A stretch of DNA of 64,000 nucleotides from SCTG01 sp964384595 (GTDB lineage: Bacteria > Nitrospirota > Nitrospiria > Nitrospirales > NS-4), in contig CAYLLY010000001.1 of the NCBI GenBank assembly GCA_964384595.1, positions 1 to 64,000 on the forward strand. Reading direction: 5' to 3'. The position numbers were made by a program, and so were the translations under genes. Under the pieces are notes generated by a model. It was given only the letters and a program-made list of their open reading frames with translations, did no database searches and had not been told where the DNA came from. Shown piece by piece: positions 33,854 through 42,149 of this stretch (position 1 is its first letter; each line of letters starts with the position of its first letter).

Positions 33854-34378
33854 GTGAAACCTCGAGGGCGAATATCTCTTGCGGTTGTGTTGGTAACGGC
33901 GGCTGTGACGCTTTCGACAGGCTGTGCCCAGATCCTCACACACAGGCAACTTGAACAACCCGTTGGCGCTGCACTTACCAGCGGGATCGGCGGGACGCTC
34001 TTCCGCCTGAACAAGGTCGGCGATCTGCCTAACGCATTCGGAGGACGCGACATATGGGGCGGAAAGGTGGACAAGGGCTTCGCCGAGATGAAATTGGCGG
34101 GTATTGAAGGACAAACGTTGATGCTTGAGGTTATCGACGTAAACCGCCAGTCCTCAGAAACCACGATGGACCGGTACAAGCCTTTTCAGCGGAACGCGGT
34201 GGTAAACGTTGACGTCCAGAACACAATTGTCATGGGGTCCGAGCAGTCTCCCCGGCCACACCGAATCAACCTGGACACAACCAAGCAACGCGATATCGTG
34301 ATTTCTGGTGTTCGAGTCACTTTTGTCGAGGTTCAACCGTATAGCGTTCGCTACACACTGGAAGACCTGCAACCGTAA
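33854..34378 (+). CDS. Lipoprotein of unknown function
   Basis: 174 residues. The signal sequence ends in a lipobox, LSTGC, with the lipidated Cys24. The mature protein is predicted to be mostly beta. No family is recognised. AGGGGGAAAC precedes the ATG by a few bases. The gene sits between two toxin-like loci in a region of lower GC content than its surroundings. Confidence 0.65.
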   Translation: MKPRGRISLAVVLVTAAVTLSTGCAQILTHRQLEQPVGAALTSGIGGTLFRLNKVGDLPNAFGGRDIWGGKVDKGFAEMKLAGIEGQTLMLEVIDVNRQSSETTMDRYKPFQRNAVVNVDVQNTIVMGSEQSPRPHRINLDTTKQRDIVISGVRVTFVEVQPYSVRYTLEDLQP

Positions 34379-34459
34379 TGACATTAGACATTGCGTTCTA
34401 TGGGGCCGCTCGTAAGCGAGCGCAGCGAAGAATCTTGCCTTCCTGTATGCTATAGGGCG

Positions 34460-34486
34460 TTCGCCCTGAGGTTCTCGAAGGGCGAA
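34460..34486. repeat. TTCGCCCTGAG...AGGGCGAA palindromic repeat
   Basis: TTCGCCCT (34460-34467) pairs perfectly with AGGGCGAA (34479-34486) around GAGGTTCTCGA. The CCCTGAG-N4-5-TCGAAGGG arrangement is a palindrome found dispersed in many environmental bacterial genomes. No gene is seen in 34379-34575. Confidence 0.55.
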
Positions 34487-34575
34487 TAATAGTTGACGAG
34501 ATAGACCGCAAGAGCTCGAGCAGAAAACGCAAGAGTTAGGGCTGAGAGGGGTAGCGGCCATCAGGGAGCTATCTG

Positions 34576-35361
34576 ATGCCTGAGTTTAAGTCATGGCGAA
34601 GCTACTGGGACTTCGAGCGCGCTGTCAAGCAGCGCATGAGGTATGTACGCGGCTCAGATACTGAGGAAATTCTTGCGAGCATACTGGCGGCCGCTGGGAA
34701 ACGAGCCGAAGCCATTCCCGCTGTGAGGTTCCTGTGGCGTGCCCAACTGGGGCACGCTTGGGAGCCGCTCTACCAGGATGGGCGCTACGTAGATGATGTG
34801 CCGACCCCTTATCCACCTGAGCGGATGAAGCCACTCAAGGATCGTGTGGTCGAGGGGCGCGCCAACCCAAAGGGCATTCCGTATCTGTACCTCTCCACGA
34901 ACCGTGAGACTGCGCTTGCTGAAGCCCGACCGTGGATCGGGTCTCTTGTTTCAGTAGGCCAATTCAAGACCCTTCGCGATCTTCGTCTCGTCAACTGCAC
35001 ATCAGATCAAAAGGGCTCTCGCGTGTATCTGGGTGGCGAGCCGTCACCTGAAAAGCGTGAAGAAGCTGTCTGGTCCGATATCGACCGCGCCTTCGCGCGA
35101 CCGGTAACGCCAAGCGACGATCTCGCCGACTATGTACCCACACAGATCCTTGCGGAGCTTTTCAAAGCAAACGGCTTCGATGGAGTCGCATACCGCAGTT
35201 CCCTGGGAGCAGGTCACAACGTCGTGCTTTTCGACCTTGGCGACGCCGAAATTGTAAACTGCTTCCTGTGGGAAGCGAAGTCTGTAGCGTTTGAGTTCGC
35301 CGAAACCGCAAACCCGTACTATCTCAAGAAGCATGATGGCGCCAGTGGGGCCATCGCTTGA
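34576..35361 (+). CDS. RES-domain protein (NAD+ phosphorylase-type toxin fold), no antitoxin visible
   Basis: 261 residues. The RES triad pattern is present: Arg55 in FLWRAQLG, Glu116 in ETALAEARPW and a Ser in VAYRSSLGAGHNVVLFD. The family degrades NAD+ in characterised toxin members. Normal RES toxins (about 150-200 residues) have a Xre-MbcA antitoxin upstream; here none is found in the 197 bp before the gene, and the upstream gene is a lipoprotein. The N-terminal 45 residues and C-terminal 35 residues are extra. It could be an orphan effector or work with the DUF2628 protein downstream. Confidence 0.75.
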   Translation: MPEFKSWRSYWDFERAVKQRMRYVRGSDTEEILASILAAAGKRAEAIPAVRFLWRAQLGHAWEPLYQDGRYVDDVPTPYPPERMKPLKDRVVEGRANPKGIPYLYLSTNRETALAEARPWIGSLVSVGQFKTLRDLRLVNCTSDQKGSRVYLGGEPSPEKREEAVWSDIDRAFARPVTPSDDLADYVPTQILAELFKANGFDGVAYRSSLGAGHNVVLFDLGDAEIVNCFLWEAKSVAFEFAETANPYYLKKHDGASGAIA

Positions 35362-35420
35362 CGCGTCTCGGTACGAACCGCTTAAGGAAAGACTAACCTT
35401 CCAAGAGGGGAACCCTACAA

Positions 35421-36185
35421 ATGGTGCCTCGGTTCAAGACCATCGACGGTAACGGTCGAGAGATCCTGTTGGAGGATGTCCATACGGTGGTACAGGCTCT
35501 GAGGAATGGGGCCATCACGCCATCTTCCATGCTGTTTGACTCGCAGCAAGAACGATGGCTCCGCGCCGATCAGCACGACGCTATTCAGGCAGCCATTGCA
35601 GCCTTGAGTCGGCAATCACGTGTCCAGGCTGAGCCATCCACCCCAACCACCAATACTAGTGATGTCGTGCATCCCGGTCATTCTGCAGCAGGTCATGACC
35701 ACGCTGCGCAACCTGAGCGAGACACGATTTTCAACAGGCTGCGCGCATACGTGGGTCCACGTTGGGCATCCCACTACCAGAATGTGTTCAACCGTTTGCT
35801 GGCCGCCCGGCTAGCTCACACGCGCGCAGGGTGGACTTGGAATTGGTCGGCCGCTCTACTCCTGCTATGGTTTCTTTATCGACGACAATACCTCGCATTC
35901 TTCGGATTCTCGTTACTCGCCTTTCTGATCAACGCGCTTGACCAAACAGCTGCTGGATCGTCAAATGAGGGGAGCCCGTTTGGCTTGCTCTTGCTAGTAC
36001 AGATCATCATACAGGGGTTCGTTGGAGACCGGCTTCTCTTCAAGAAAGCGTATTCTGTTGTGACGGACCCGGCTATGCCGGATGACCCTGCTCGGTTTGA
36101 AGCGCTGGGTAGGCCTCATAATTGGGCCATCTGGCTTCCGCTAGTGATCGTCGGCGTCGTGATCATTGCAGTGATTCTGATATAA
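35421..36185 (+). CDS. DUF2628-type membrane protein with N-terminal soluble domain
   Basis: 254 residues. The first 60 residues resemble a GYF_2-type domain (VQALRNGAITPSSMLFDSQQERWLRADQH). After a His/Pro-rich linker comes FNRLRAYVGPRWASHYQNVF and WNWSAALLLLWFLYRRQYLAFFGF, which is the DUF2628 pattern with the WxLYRR signature. There are four hydrophobic segments. The function is unknown. It starts 59 bp after the RES gene. Confidence 0.7.
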   Translation: MVPRFKTIDGNGREILLEDVHTVVQALRNGAITPSSMLFDSQQERWLRADQHDAIQAAIAALSRQSRVQAEPSTPTTNTSDVVHPGHSAAGHDHAAQPERDTIFNRLRAYVGPRWASHYQNVFNRLLAARLAHTRAGWTWNWSAALLLLWFLYRRQYLAFFGFSLLAFLINALDQTAAGSSNEGSPFGLLLLVQIIIQGFVGDRLLFKKAYSVVTDPAMPDDPARFEALGRPHNWAIWLPLVIVGVVIIAVILI

Positions 36186-36233
36186 GTTCTCTCAGGGCGA
36201 ATTGAACGACTCCTAAGTACGAATGGGAAAAAC

Positions 36234-36274
36234 CGGGACGGATTTATTTTTCGGAAGAAAACAAGTCTGTCCCG
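36234..36274. repeat. CGGGAC palindrome, degenerate member of the GGGGAC repeat family
   Basis: CGGGACGGATTT (36234-36245) is matched by the reverse complement of AGTCTGTCCCG (36264-36274), giving CGGGAC-arm pairing with two mismatches. It lies in the 246-bp gene-free interval 36187-36432. Its CGGGAC/GTCCCG core links it to the 200-279 and 61688-61747 elements. Confidence 0.45.
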
Positions 36275-36432
36275 CTTAACTGCATCCGGGGCTGTAGCGC
36301 GCTGGATGAGGCGAGGAAAGTTGAGGGGGACGCCCGGATCGTGTAGAGTGTCCGTTGCGGGAGGGGAGAGCCCATGAGACGAAAACCCACCAATGGCGCG
36401 AGGTCCAAACTGGTCCTTAAGGAGCCACGCAC

Positions 36433-36708
36433 ATGAGAAGGGCTGCTGCGCTTGCTGAAAAGCTGGAGCCGGTTGTCTACGAATTTCCGGTGAAGTATCA
36501 ACATGACCGGACCGGGTGGATGGCTTGGCCTGAAGGCTTGCCGGTAACCGCCATTGCGCCTACGAAAATAGGAGCACGCCAGAAATTGAGAGGGGCGCTC
36601 CGCGCTTACTTTTGCAGCACTCTTCGTTACGGCGATCCCTTGCCTGATCCGCCCCGCCGGGTTCCTGCCGACGCCGAGACGATTATGGTCTGTGCGTGGC
36701 GAAGCTGA
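36433..36708 (+). CDS. hicB: HicB-family antitoxin-like protein
   Basis: 91 residues. The N-terminal segment YEFPVKYQHDRTGWMAWPEGLPVTAIAPTKIGARQKLRGALRAYFCS has the HicB partial RNase-H-like pattern (short domain with Y/F-G-V and an acidic turn). AAGGAG sits 9 nt before the ATG. The gene overlaps the HicA toxin gene by 13 bp. Antitoxin-first order is the reverse of the classic hicA-hicB order. Confidence 0.68.
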   Translation: MRRAAALAEKLEPVVYEFPVKYQHDRTGWMAWPEGLPVTAIAPTKIGARQKLRGALRAYFCSTLRYGDPLPDPPRRVPADAETIMVCAWRS

Positions 36709-36902
36709 AGGATCTGTTTCGATTCCTTCGCGCGCATAGTTGGGAGCAAGATCGGCAAGAGTCCAGTCATCGGGTCTGGCGTCATGCAGATGGTCGCCGA
36801 ATCAGCATCGCGGCGCACGAGAGCCAGGAACTTAGCCGGCCCAAGCTGGCGAAGATCCTTAAGGATACCGGCTACACCTTGGAAGATTATTTTAGCTGGT
36901 AG
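36696..36902 (+). CDS. hicA: HicA-family mRNA interferase toxin
   Basis: 68 residues from a GTG inside hicB. The HicA double-stranded-RNA-binding-like fold is indicated by LKDLFRFLRAHSWEQDRQESSHRVWRHADGR with the SSH catalytic His, then ISIAAHESQELSRPKLAKILKDTGYTLEDY. HicA cleaves mRNA in translation and is neutralised by HicB. It is the last gene of the accessory island before the HEAT-repeat array. Confidence 0.82.
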   Translation: MAKLKDLFRFLRAHSWEQDRQESSHRVWRHADGRRISIAAHESQELSRPKLAKILKDTGYTLEDYFSW

Positions 36903-37030
36903 CCTTCCTGCAAAAGACCCCCAACACCTCCCGGCGCCCAACTCTGCATGTTGACCAGTCCGAAAACGCTGTGCTACCTTGATCAATTCAGGAGTTCGTG
37001 GACGTCACCGGCGTAAGCCAAGACAGGGTT

Positions 37031-38137
37031 ATGAGTGATCGGGTGCTCGAGGAAATAGCCGCGCTGAAGGACGAGGACTGGTCCCTTCGCGAAGATGCGG
37101 CGACCCTGCTGGGTGATTTCCGCGACCCCAGGGCGGTGGCGCCTCTCATGGAGGCGCTTCATGACGAAGATCGCGCGGTGCGGGACGCGGCAACGGGCGC
37201 CCTGCGGAAGATCGGACAGGCGGCGGTCCCTGCGTTGATCGCCGCGTTACAGGACCCCAACGGCAACGTGCAGGAAATCGCCGTGGCCGTGCTCAAGGAC
37301 CTGACTGATCCGCGTGCCGTGGACCCGCTCATCGGATGCCTGGCGAGTCCCAATTGGATCGTGCGGATGCACGCCGCCAAGGGGTTGGGCATCGTGGGCG
37401 ACCCGCGCGCCGTCGCACATCTCATGCGCCTGCTCACCGACGAGGTCAAGGCGGTTCGCGTGGACGCGACGGACGCGCTGGCCCGCATCGGTAAGCCGGC
37501 CCTGGCCTCGTTGCTGGCGGCCCTGCGGCACGAAGCCTGGATCCTGCGGCTGCATGCCTGCGAGGCCTTGGGGAAGATCGGGGCCGACGACGCGGTCGAC
37601 CCGTTGTGCCGGGCGATGCTCCAGGATCGGGACACGGCCGTTCAGCAGGATGCCGCGAAGGCGCTTGGCGGAATCGGAAGCCCCAGGGCGCTGGAGGCGC
37701 TGACGGTGGCGGTCAACGACCTGGATGTGCGGCCCTTCGCGGTGGAGGCGTTGGGCAAGCTCAAGGATCCGCGGGCCGTCGACACACTGATCGACGTGGT
37801 GACGGGCAAGGGCCGGCCGGCCAACGCCCGTCGGGTTCCGGTTTGCGGGGGGGCCGCCGAAACGGATGTGGAAGAAATGGAAGTGCAGGTCTTCGCGATC
37901 GGCGGCCTCGCCCAAATCGGCGACGACCGGGCGATCGAGCCCTTGATCCGCGCGCTCAAGGACACGCGTCTGCGAGCGGCCGCCGCGGCGGCTCTGGGGA
38001 AAATGGGCCTGCGGGTCGCAGCTCCCCTTCTGGCGGCGATGAAGACCGAGACGGATTCCAATATATTGTTTCACGCGCGGGCCATCATGTCGGCGGTGGG
38101 ATGGCGCCCTGCGGCCACGATGAAAGAAGGCAGATAA
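37031..38137 (+). CDS. HEAT-repeat protein, array gene 1
   Basis: 368 residues from the ATG at 37031; a GTG at 36998 with AGGAG only 3 nt upstream is the alternative. The MSDRVLEEIAAL start parallels array gene 4 (MSDTDRRIEQLLAAL). About nine to ten HEAT/PBS-lyase repeats of roughly 31 residues carry the DPRAV(D/E)PLI consensus, with an irregular insert near 271-297 (GRPANARRVPVCGGAAETD). No catalytic or signal sequence is seen, so it should be a cytoplasmic scaffold. It is followed 1 bp later by array gene 2. Confidence 0.8.
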   Translation: MSDRVLEEIAALKDEDWSLREDAATLLGDFRDPRAVAPLMEALHDEDRAVRDAATGALRKIGQAAVPALIAALQDPNGNVQEIAVAVLKDLTDPRAVDPLIGCLASPNWIVRMHAAKGLGIVGDPRAVAHLMRLLTDEVKAVRVDATDALARIGKPALASLLAALRHEAWILRLHACEALGKIGADDAVDPLCRAMLQDRDTAVQQDAAKALGGIGSPRALEALTVAVNDLDVRPFAVEALGKLKDPRAVDTLIDVVTGKGRPANARRVPVCGGAAETDVEEMEVQVFAIGGLAQIGDDRAIEPLIRALKDTRLRAAAAAALGKMGLRVAAPLLAAMKTETDSNILFHARAIMSAVGWRPAATMKEGR

Positions 38138-38138
38138 C

Positions 38139-39449
38139 ATGGCGAACAAGCTTGCAGATTTGTTGGAAGCGCTGGCTGATCCGGATGACGCGACGCGGGA
38201 GGAGGCGGCGCAGGCCCTCGTCAACCTGGCGGACCCGGGCGCGACGGACGCCCTCCTCGAGGCCTTGCAGGACGACTTCTGGTCCGTGCGGATGTACGCG
38301 GGCCACGCGCTGGCGAAGATCGGCGGCGCCAAGATCATTGAAGCCTTGATCCCGATGCTGGGTGACACGATTAAAGAGTGCCGGGACGGCGCGGTCGACG
38401 ACTTTGCGACCATCGGCGCTCCGGCCGTCGAGCGTCTGGTGGCGGCCCTTCGCGATGAGCGCTGGCGGGTGCGGGAGAGCGCGGCCAAGGCGCTGGGATT
38501 GATCAAGGATGCACGGTCGGTGGACGGCCTGATCGCCGCCCTGCGGGACCGGGATGGATCGGTGCGGACGATTGCCGCCGAAGCCCTGGGACGGATCGGC
38601 TCGCCGAAGGCCATCAAGGGCCTCATGGCCCTGTTCAGGGACTCCTCCAAGCTCGTGCGCGTGGCCGCGACGATTGCGCTGACGCAGATCGGAGAAGCCA
38701 CGGTCGATCCGCTGATGGAAGGCCTTAAGGACGAGGACTTCCAGGTGCGGCTGCACTGCGTGCAGGCGCTGGGCGGGATCACCAGCGACTATCCCACCGG
38801 TCGCTCGTGGCTGCGCGATTCCAAGCCCGTGCCGGCCCTGATCGAATTGTTGAAGGACAAGGACCGCGCGGTGCGGGAGGACGCCGCCATCGCGCTCGGC
38901 ATGATCGGCGATCCCAGCGCCGTGCCCGCCCTCATCGAGGCCATGCAGGACGGCTCGATCAGGGTGCGGGCGATCATGGCCCTGGGGATGATCGCGGATC
39001 CGCGCGCCGTCGAGCCGCTGGTCCGGGTGCTGGACGGGGTCGGGATCAATCTCAAGGGGACGCCGATGCCGGGGTGCATCGTCAGCGAGGAATGGTTCAT
39101 CCGGGAACAGGCGGCGCTGGCGTTGGGGCATATCAACGACCTGCGCAGCGTGCCGGCCCTCTGCCAGGCGCTGAAAGACACCCGCCTGCGCGAAAAAGCG
39201 GCGCAGGCGCTGATCGAGCTTGGTCCCCAGGTCATCGATCCGTTGGTGGATTTCATCAACGACCCCGGGGCCTCCCAAACGGAACAGCTCAGCGACAGAG
39301 TCCTGGCGTTCGCCACCAACCGGCTGGATGCCGCATCCTCCCTGCGGTCGCTGGTGATGGACATTCTTCTGCAACTCGGCTGGACTCCGCCGGAAGAAAC
39401 TCCGGCCGCCGAGCCCGGCCAGGCGACGGCGGACGACGCCAAGAAATAA
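38139..39449 (+). CDS. HEAT-repeat protein, array gene 2
   Basis: 436 residues. It consists of tandem HEAT repeats (TDALLEALQDDFWSVRMYAGHALAKIGG, DGLIAALRDRDGSVRTIAAEALGRIG and similar), with a longer loop around 297-322 containing GINLKGTPMPGCIV. The C-terminus ends in an acidic Glu/Ala tail. The start lies 1 bp after gene 1's stop. Array gene 3 follows after a 6-bp gap, consistent with one operon. Confidence 0.82.
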   Translation: MANKLADLLEALADPDDATREEAAQALVNLADPGATDALLEALQDDFWSVRMYAGHALAKIGGAKIIEALIPMLGDTIKECRDGAVDDFATIGAPAVERLVAALRDERWRVRESAAKALGLIKDARSVDGLIAALRDRDGSVRTIAAEALGRIGSPKAIKGLMALFRDSSKLVRVAATIALTQIGEATVDPLMEGLKDEDFQVRLHCVQALGGITSDYPTGRSWLRDSKPVPALIELLKDKDRAVREDAAIALGMIGDPSAVPALIEAMQDGSIRVRAIMALGMIADPRAVEPLVRVLDGVGINLKGTPMPGCIVSEEWFIREQAALALGHINDLRSVPALCQALKDTRLREKAAQALIELGPQVIDPLVDFINDPGASQTEQLSDRVLAFATNRLDAASSLRSLVMDILLQLGWTPPEETPAAEPGQATADDAKK

Positions 39450-39455
39450 CCGGGC

Positions 39456-40625
39456 ATGGCCAAGAAAGATAAGACAGAGGACCTGGTCAAGGACCTCATC
39501 CATGAGGAAGACTGGAAGCGGATGAATGCCACCGCGGAGTTCCTCAAGCGCGGCCCCGAGGCCGTGACGGCCCTGATCGCGGCGCTGGCGGATGACAACC
39601 CACGTCTGCGCGCCGAGGTCGCCCATATGCTGGGACGGCTCAAGAATCGGGCCGCCGGAGTGCCGCTCGTGCCGTTGTTCACGGACCCCGAGCCGGCGGT
39701 CCGGGAAGCGGCGACCGAGGCCTTCCGGCATGTGGCCGACGAAGCGGCCCTCGCGGCGCTGGTCCGGCTGCTCGAAGATCCGGCGCACCGCGATACCGCC
39801 GCTGCGGTCCTGATCCGTTTAAAAGATTCGGGTGCGCTGGAGCCCCTGGTCGCGATGCTCAAGAGCCAGGATCCGACCGCGCGTCTCATGGCCGCCGAAG
39901 CCCTGGAGCAATTGGCGGACCCCCGGAGCGCCGACGCCTGGATCGAGGCGATGGTCTATCCCGACCTCCGCGACATCGCGTCCCGGTCGCTGAAACGCAT
40001 CTCGGAGCTCCGGGAACGGATCGTCGCGATCCTGGACCGCCTGCGCGACAGCGAGGATGCGGTCGCGCTGGAAGAAGCCCGGATCGGGGTCTCGATGGAT
40101 CTGATCGCGCTCGGCCGGCCGGCGGTCGCAGACCTCCTGGAGGCGTTGGACGACGATCTCTGGGTGGTGCGCGAGGCGGCGGCCCAGGCCCTCGGCCTCA
40201 TCGGAGACCTCAGGGCCGTCGAGCCCTTGCTGCGCAAAGCCAAGACTGATCACGATATGGGTGTCCGCGAGAGCTGCATCAAGGCGCTGGGGGAGTTCGG
40301 CGATGCGCGTTCGATCGACATGCTGGTCGAGGCCATCAAGGACCCCACCACCCGCCTGGCCGCCACGGAGGCCATGTCGAAGATCAAGGACATCACGGTG
40401 CTGGTGCCGCACCTGGAACTCATCCAGCGGATGAAAACGGATCGGGACGGGCTGGTCAGTTATCACGGCGGCCTGATGCTGGACAAGCTGGCCAAGCTGC
40501 TTGAGGAAGAGGGCGGAAAGCCGGCGGTGGCAAAAGAGTTCGACGAGTGGGATGAAGAAGTCCCGGCCCACGCGCCGAAGGCCGCGGGGGGAGCAGGCGG
40601 GCCGCCGGGTGGTGTGGGAGGGTGA
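39456..40625 (+). CDS. HEAT-repeat protein, array gene 3
   Basis: 389 residues with HEAT repeats throughout (VTALIAALADDNPRLRAEVAHMLGRLKNRAAGVPL, EPLLRKAKTDHDMGVRESCIKALGEFGDARSID). The central region (about 180-220) is irregular and the C-terminal 40 residues are a low-complexity Glu/Gly/Pro-rich tail ending PPGGVGG. No enzymatic motif is visible. It is immediately followed by gene 4, preceded by AAGGAGG. Confidence 0.8.
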   Translation: MAKKDKTEDLVKDLIHEEDWKRMNATAEFLKRGPEAVTALIAALADDNPRLRAEVAHMLGRLKNRAAGVPLVPLFTDPEPAVREAATEAFRHVADEAALAALVRLLEDPAHRDTAAAVLIRLKDSGALEPLVAMLKSQDPTARLMAAEALEQLADPRSADAWIEAMVYPDLRDIASRSLKRISELRERIVAILDRLRDSEDAVALEEARIGVSMDLIALGRPAVADLLEALDDDLWVVREAAAQALGLIGDLRAVEPLLRKAKTDHDMGVRESCIKALGEFGDARSIDMLVEAIKDPTTRLAATEAMSKIKDITVLVPHLELIQRMKTDRDGLVSYHGGLMLDKLAKLLEEEGGKPAVAKEFDEWDEEVPAHAPKAAGGAGGPPGGVGG

Positions 40626-40641
40626 CAAGGAGGCCTGCACC

Positions 40642-41403
40642 ATGAGTGACACCGACCGCCGCATCGAGCAGCTCCTGGCGGCCTTGCGTGACGACAACGA
40701 AGCGTTGCGCGATCACGCCGTGGCCAGTCTCGGGCAAATCGGGCCGGCAGCCATCGATCGCCTGATCAATCTCTTCGCCGACGAGGACCGGGTGATCCGG
40801 GAGGCGGCCCGCCAGGCGCTCATCCAGGTCGGCGCCGACGCGGTCCCGCCGCTGCTGGAGGCGTTACGGGACGACGAGTGGGCCGTGCGGGAGCAGGCGG
40901 CGGCGGCGTTGGGCCGGCTGAAGGACGAACGGGCGCTGGCGCCGCTGATCGCGGCGCTCAAGGATCGGGACGGGGCGGTTCGTCTGGCGGCGGTCGAGGC
41001 CCTCGAGAAGATCCAGGACCCGCGCGCCGTGGAAGGGTTGATGGAAGCGCTGCAGGACCAGACGGTCCGGGAGGAAGCCGCGCGGGCGCTCAAAAAGATT
41101 CCGGACCCGCGCGCCGTGGACGGCCTGCTCAGAGGGCTGGCGGGCGACAATTGGGTCGTCAAGCGCCATGCGGCCGAAGCGTTGGGCCTGATCGGCGATC
41201 CGCGCGCGGTGGAAGGATTGCGGGAGGCGCTCCGGGACGAGGACTGGCTGGTGCGACGCAATGCGGCCGAATCCCTGGCGCGGCTTCGGGACCAGGGGGC
41301 CGTGGATGCGCTGCTTCCCCTGCTGGAAGATGAAAACGATATGGTCAGGGAAACCGCCGAGGGGGCGCTGTCGAGCTTGGGCTGGACCCCGCCGAACGCG
41401 TAA
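40642..41403 (+). CDS. HEAT-repeat protein, array gene 4
   Basis: 253 residues. The ATG at 40642 has AAGGAGG 9 nt upstream. About eight very regular repeats (EALRDDEWAVREQAAAALGRLKDERALAPLIAAL is one unit) make this the most canonical member of the array. The C-terminus ends GWTPPNA, recalling the GWTPPEETP of gene 2 and GWRPAAT of gene 1, which supports common ancestry of the array genes. Confidence 0.85.
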   Translation: MSDTDRRIEQLLAALRDDNEALRDHAVASLGQIGPAAIDRLINLFADEDRVIREAARQALIQVGADAVPPLLEALRDDEWAVREQAAAALGRLKDERALAPLIAALKDRDGAVRLAAVEALEKIQDPRAVEGLMEALQDQTVREEAARALKKIPDPRAVDGLLRGLAGDNWVVKRHAAEALGLIGDPRAVEGLREALRDEDWLVRRNAAESLARLRDQGAVDALLPLLEDENDMVRETAEGALSSLGWTPPNA

Positions 41404-41419
41404 GGTAAAGGAGAGATCG

Positions 41420-42148
41420 ATGGCTGATGAAGCACCGAAATTGATCCAGATCGGCAAGGGCGGTCCGGGGGTCAAGAAGGACGGATTCAATCTCATTTCC
41501 GAAAAAGTGGTCAAGGTCGACGTCGAGGCCCGGATCCTGGAGATCGAGCTGCTGGCCTATGAAGGCAAGACCGTCGTGCTCGAGGTCGGGGAAGACCTCC
41601 TCGAAGACCTCAAAAAAATCAAGCCGGGGGACGGGGTGACGGTCCGGGTCATCGAAGAAGAACCGGAAGCCGGGATCCAGGGAACTTTGCATGGGGGCGC
41701 CGCCAAGCGGCGCGTCGTGAAGAGTTTGGCGGTCCGGTCCAGGGATGCCCAGAAAACGCGCGTCGAGGAGATGCTCTCCGCGCTGCAGGAAAGCCACTGG
41801 CTCACCCGCAAATATGCCGTGGAGGTGCTGGGGACGATGGGCGATCCACGCGCCGTGGGGCCCCTGATCGAAGCGCTGACCGACGAAGTCAATGACATCC
41901 GGCAGCGGGCGTATGACTCGCTCATCAAGATCGGCGCGCCGAGCGTGACCGCCGTGGCCAGCCTGCTGACGCACGAGGACGACGACTTGCGTCAGGTCGC
42001 CTCGGAGATCATCCGCAAGATCGGCAAGCCGGCCGTCGAACCGCTGTCCGAGGTGATGCTCACGGCGGACGAGTCGCTCCAGGCGAAGATCCGCAAGTTG
42101 CTGGACCGGATGGGGTACAAGCCGAAGCCGAAGACCGAGGTGATGTGA
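41420..42148 (+). CDS. HEAT-repeat protein with a distinct N-terminal domain, array gene 5
   Basis: 242 residues from the ATG at 41420 (AAAGGAGAG upstream). The first 105 residues are a different, beta-rich domain (VVKVDVEARILEIELLAYEGKTVVLEVGEDLLEDLKKIKPGDGVTVRVIEEE), which looks like a small barrel or ligand-binding module. HEAT repeats follow (LTRKYAVEVLGTMGDPRAVGPLIEALTDEVNDIRQRAYDSLIKIG). The domain addition sets it apart from the four purely HEAT genes. It converges on ugd with 1 bp between stops. Confidence 0.8.
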   Translation: MADEAPKLIQIGKGGPGVKKDGFNLISEKVVKVDVEARILEIELLAYEGKTVVLEVGEDLLEDLKKIKPGDGVTVRVIEEEPEAGIQGTLHGGAAKRRVVKSLAVRSRDAQKTRVEEMLSALQESHWLTRKYAVEVLGTMGDPRAVGPLIEALTDEVNDIRQRAYDSLIKIGAPSVTAVASLLTHEDDDLRQVASEIIRKIGKPAVEPLSEVMLTADESLQAKIRKLLDRMGYKPKPKTEVM

Positions 42149-42149
42149 G

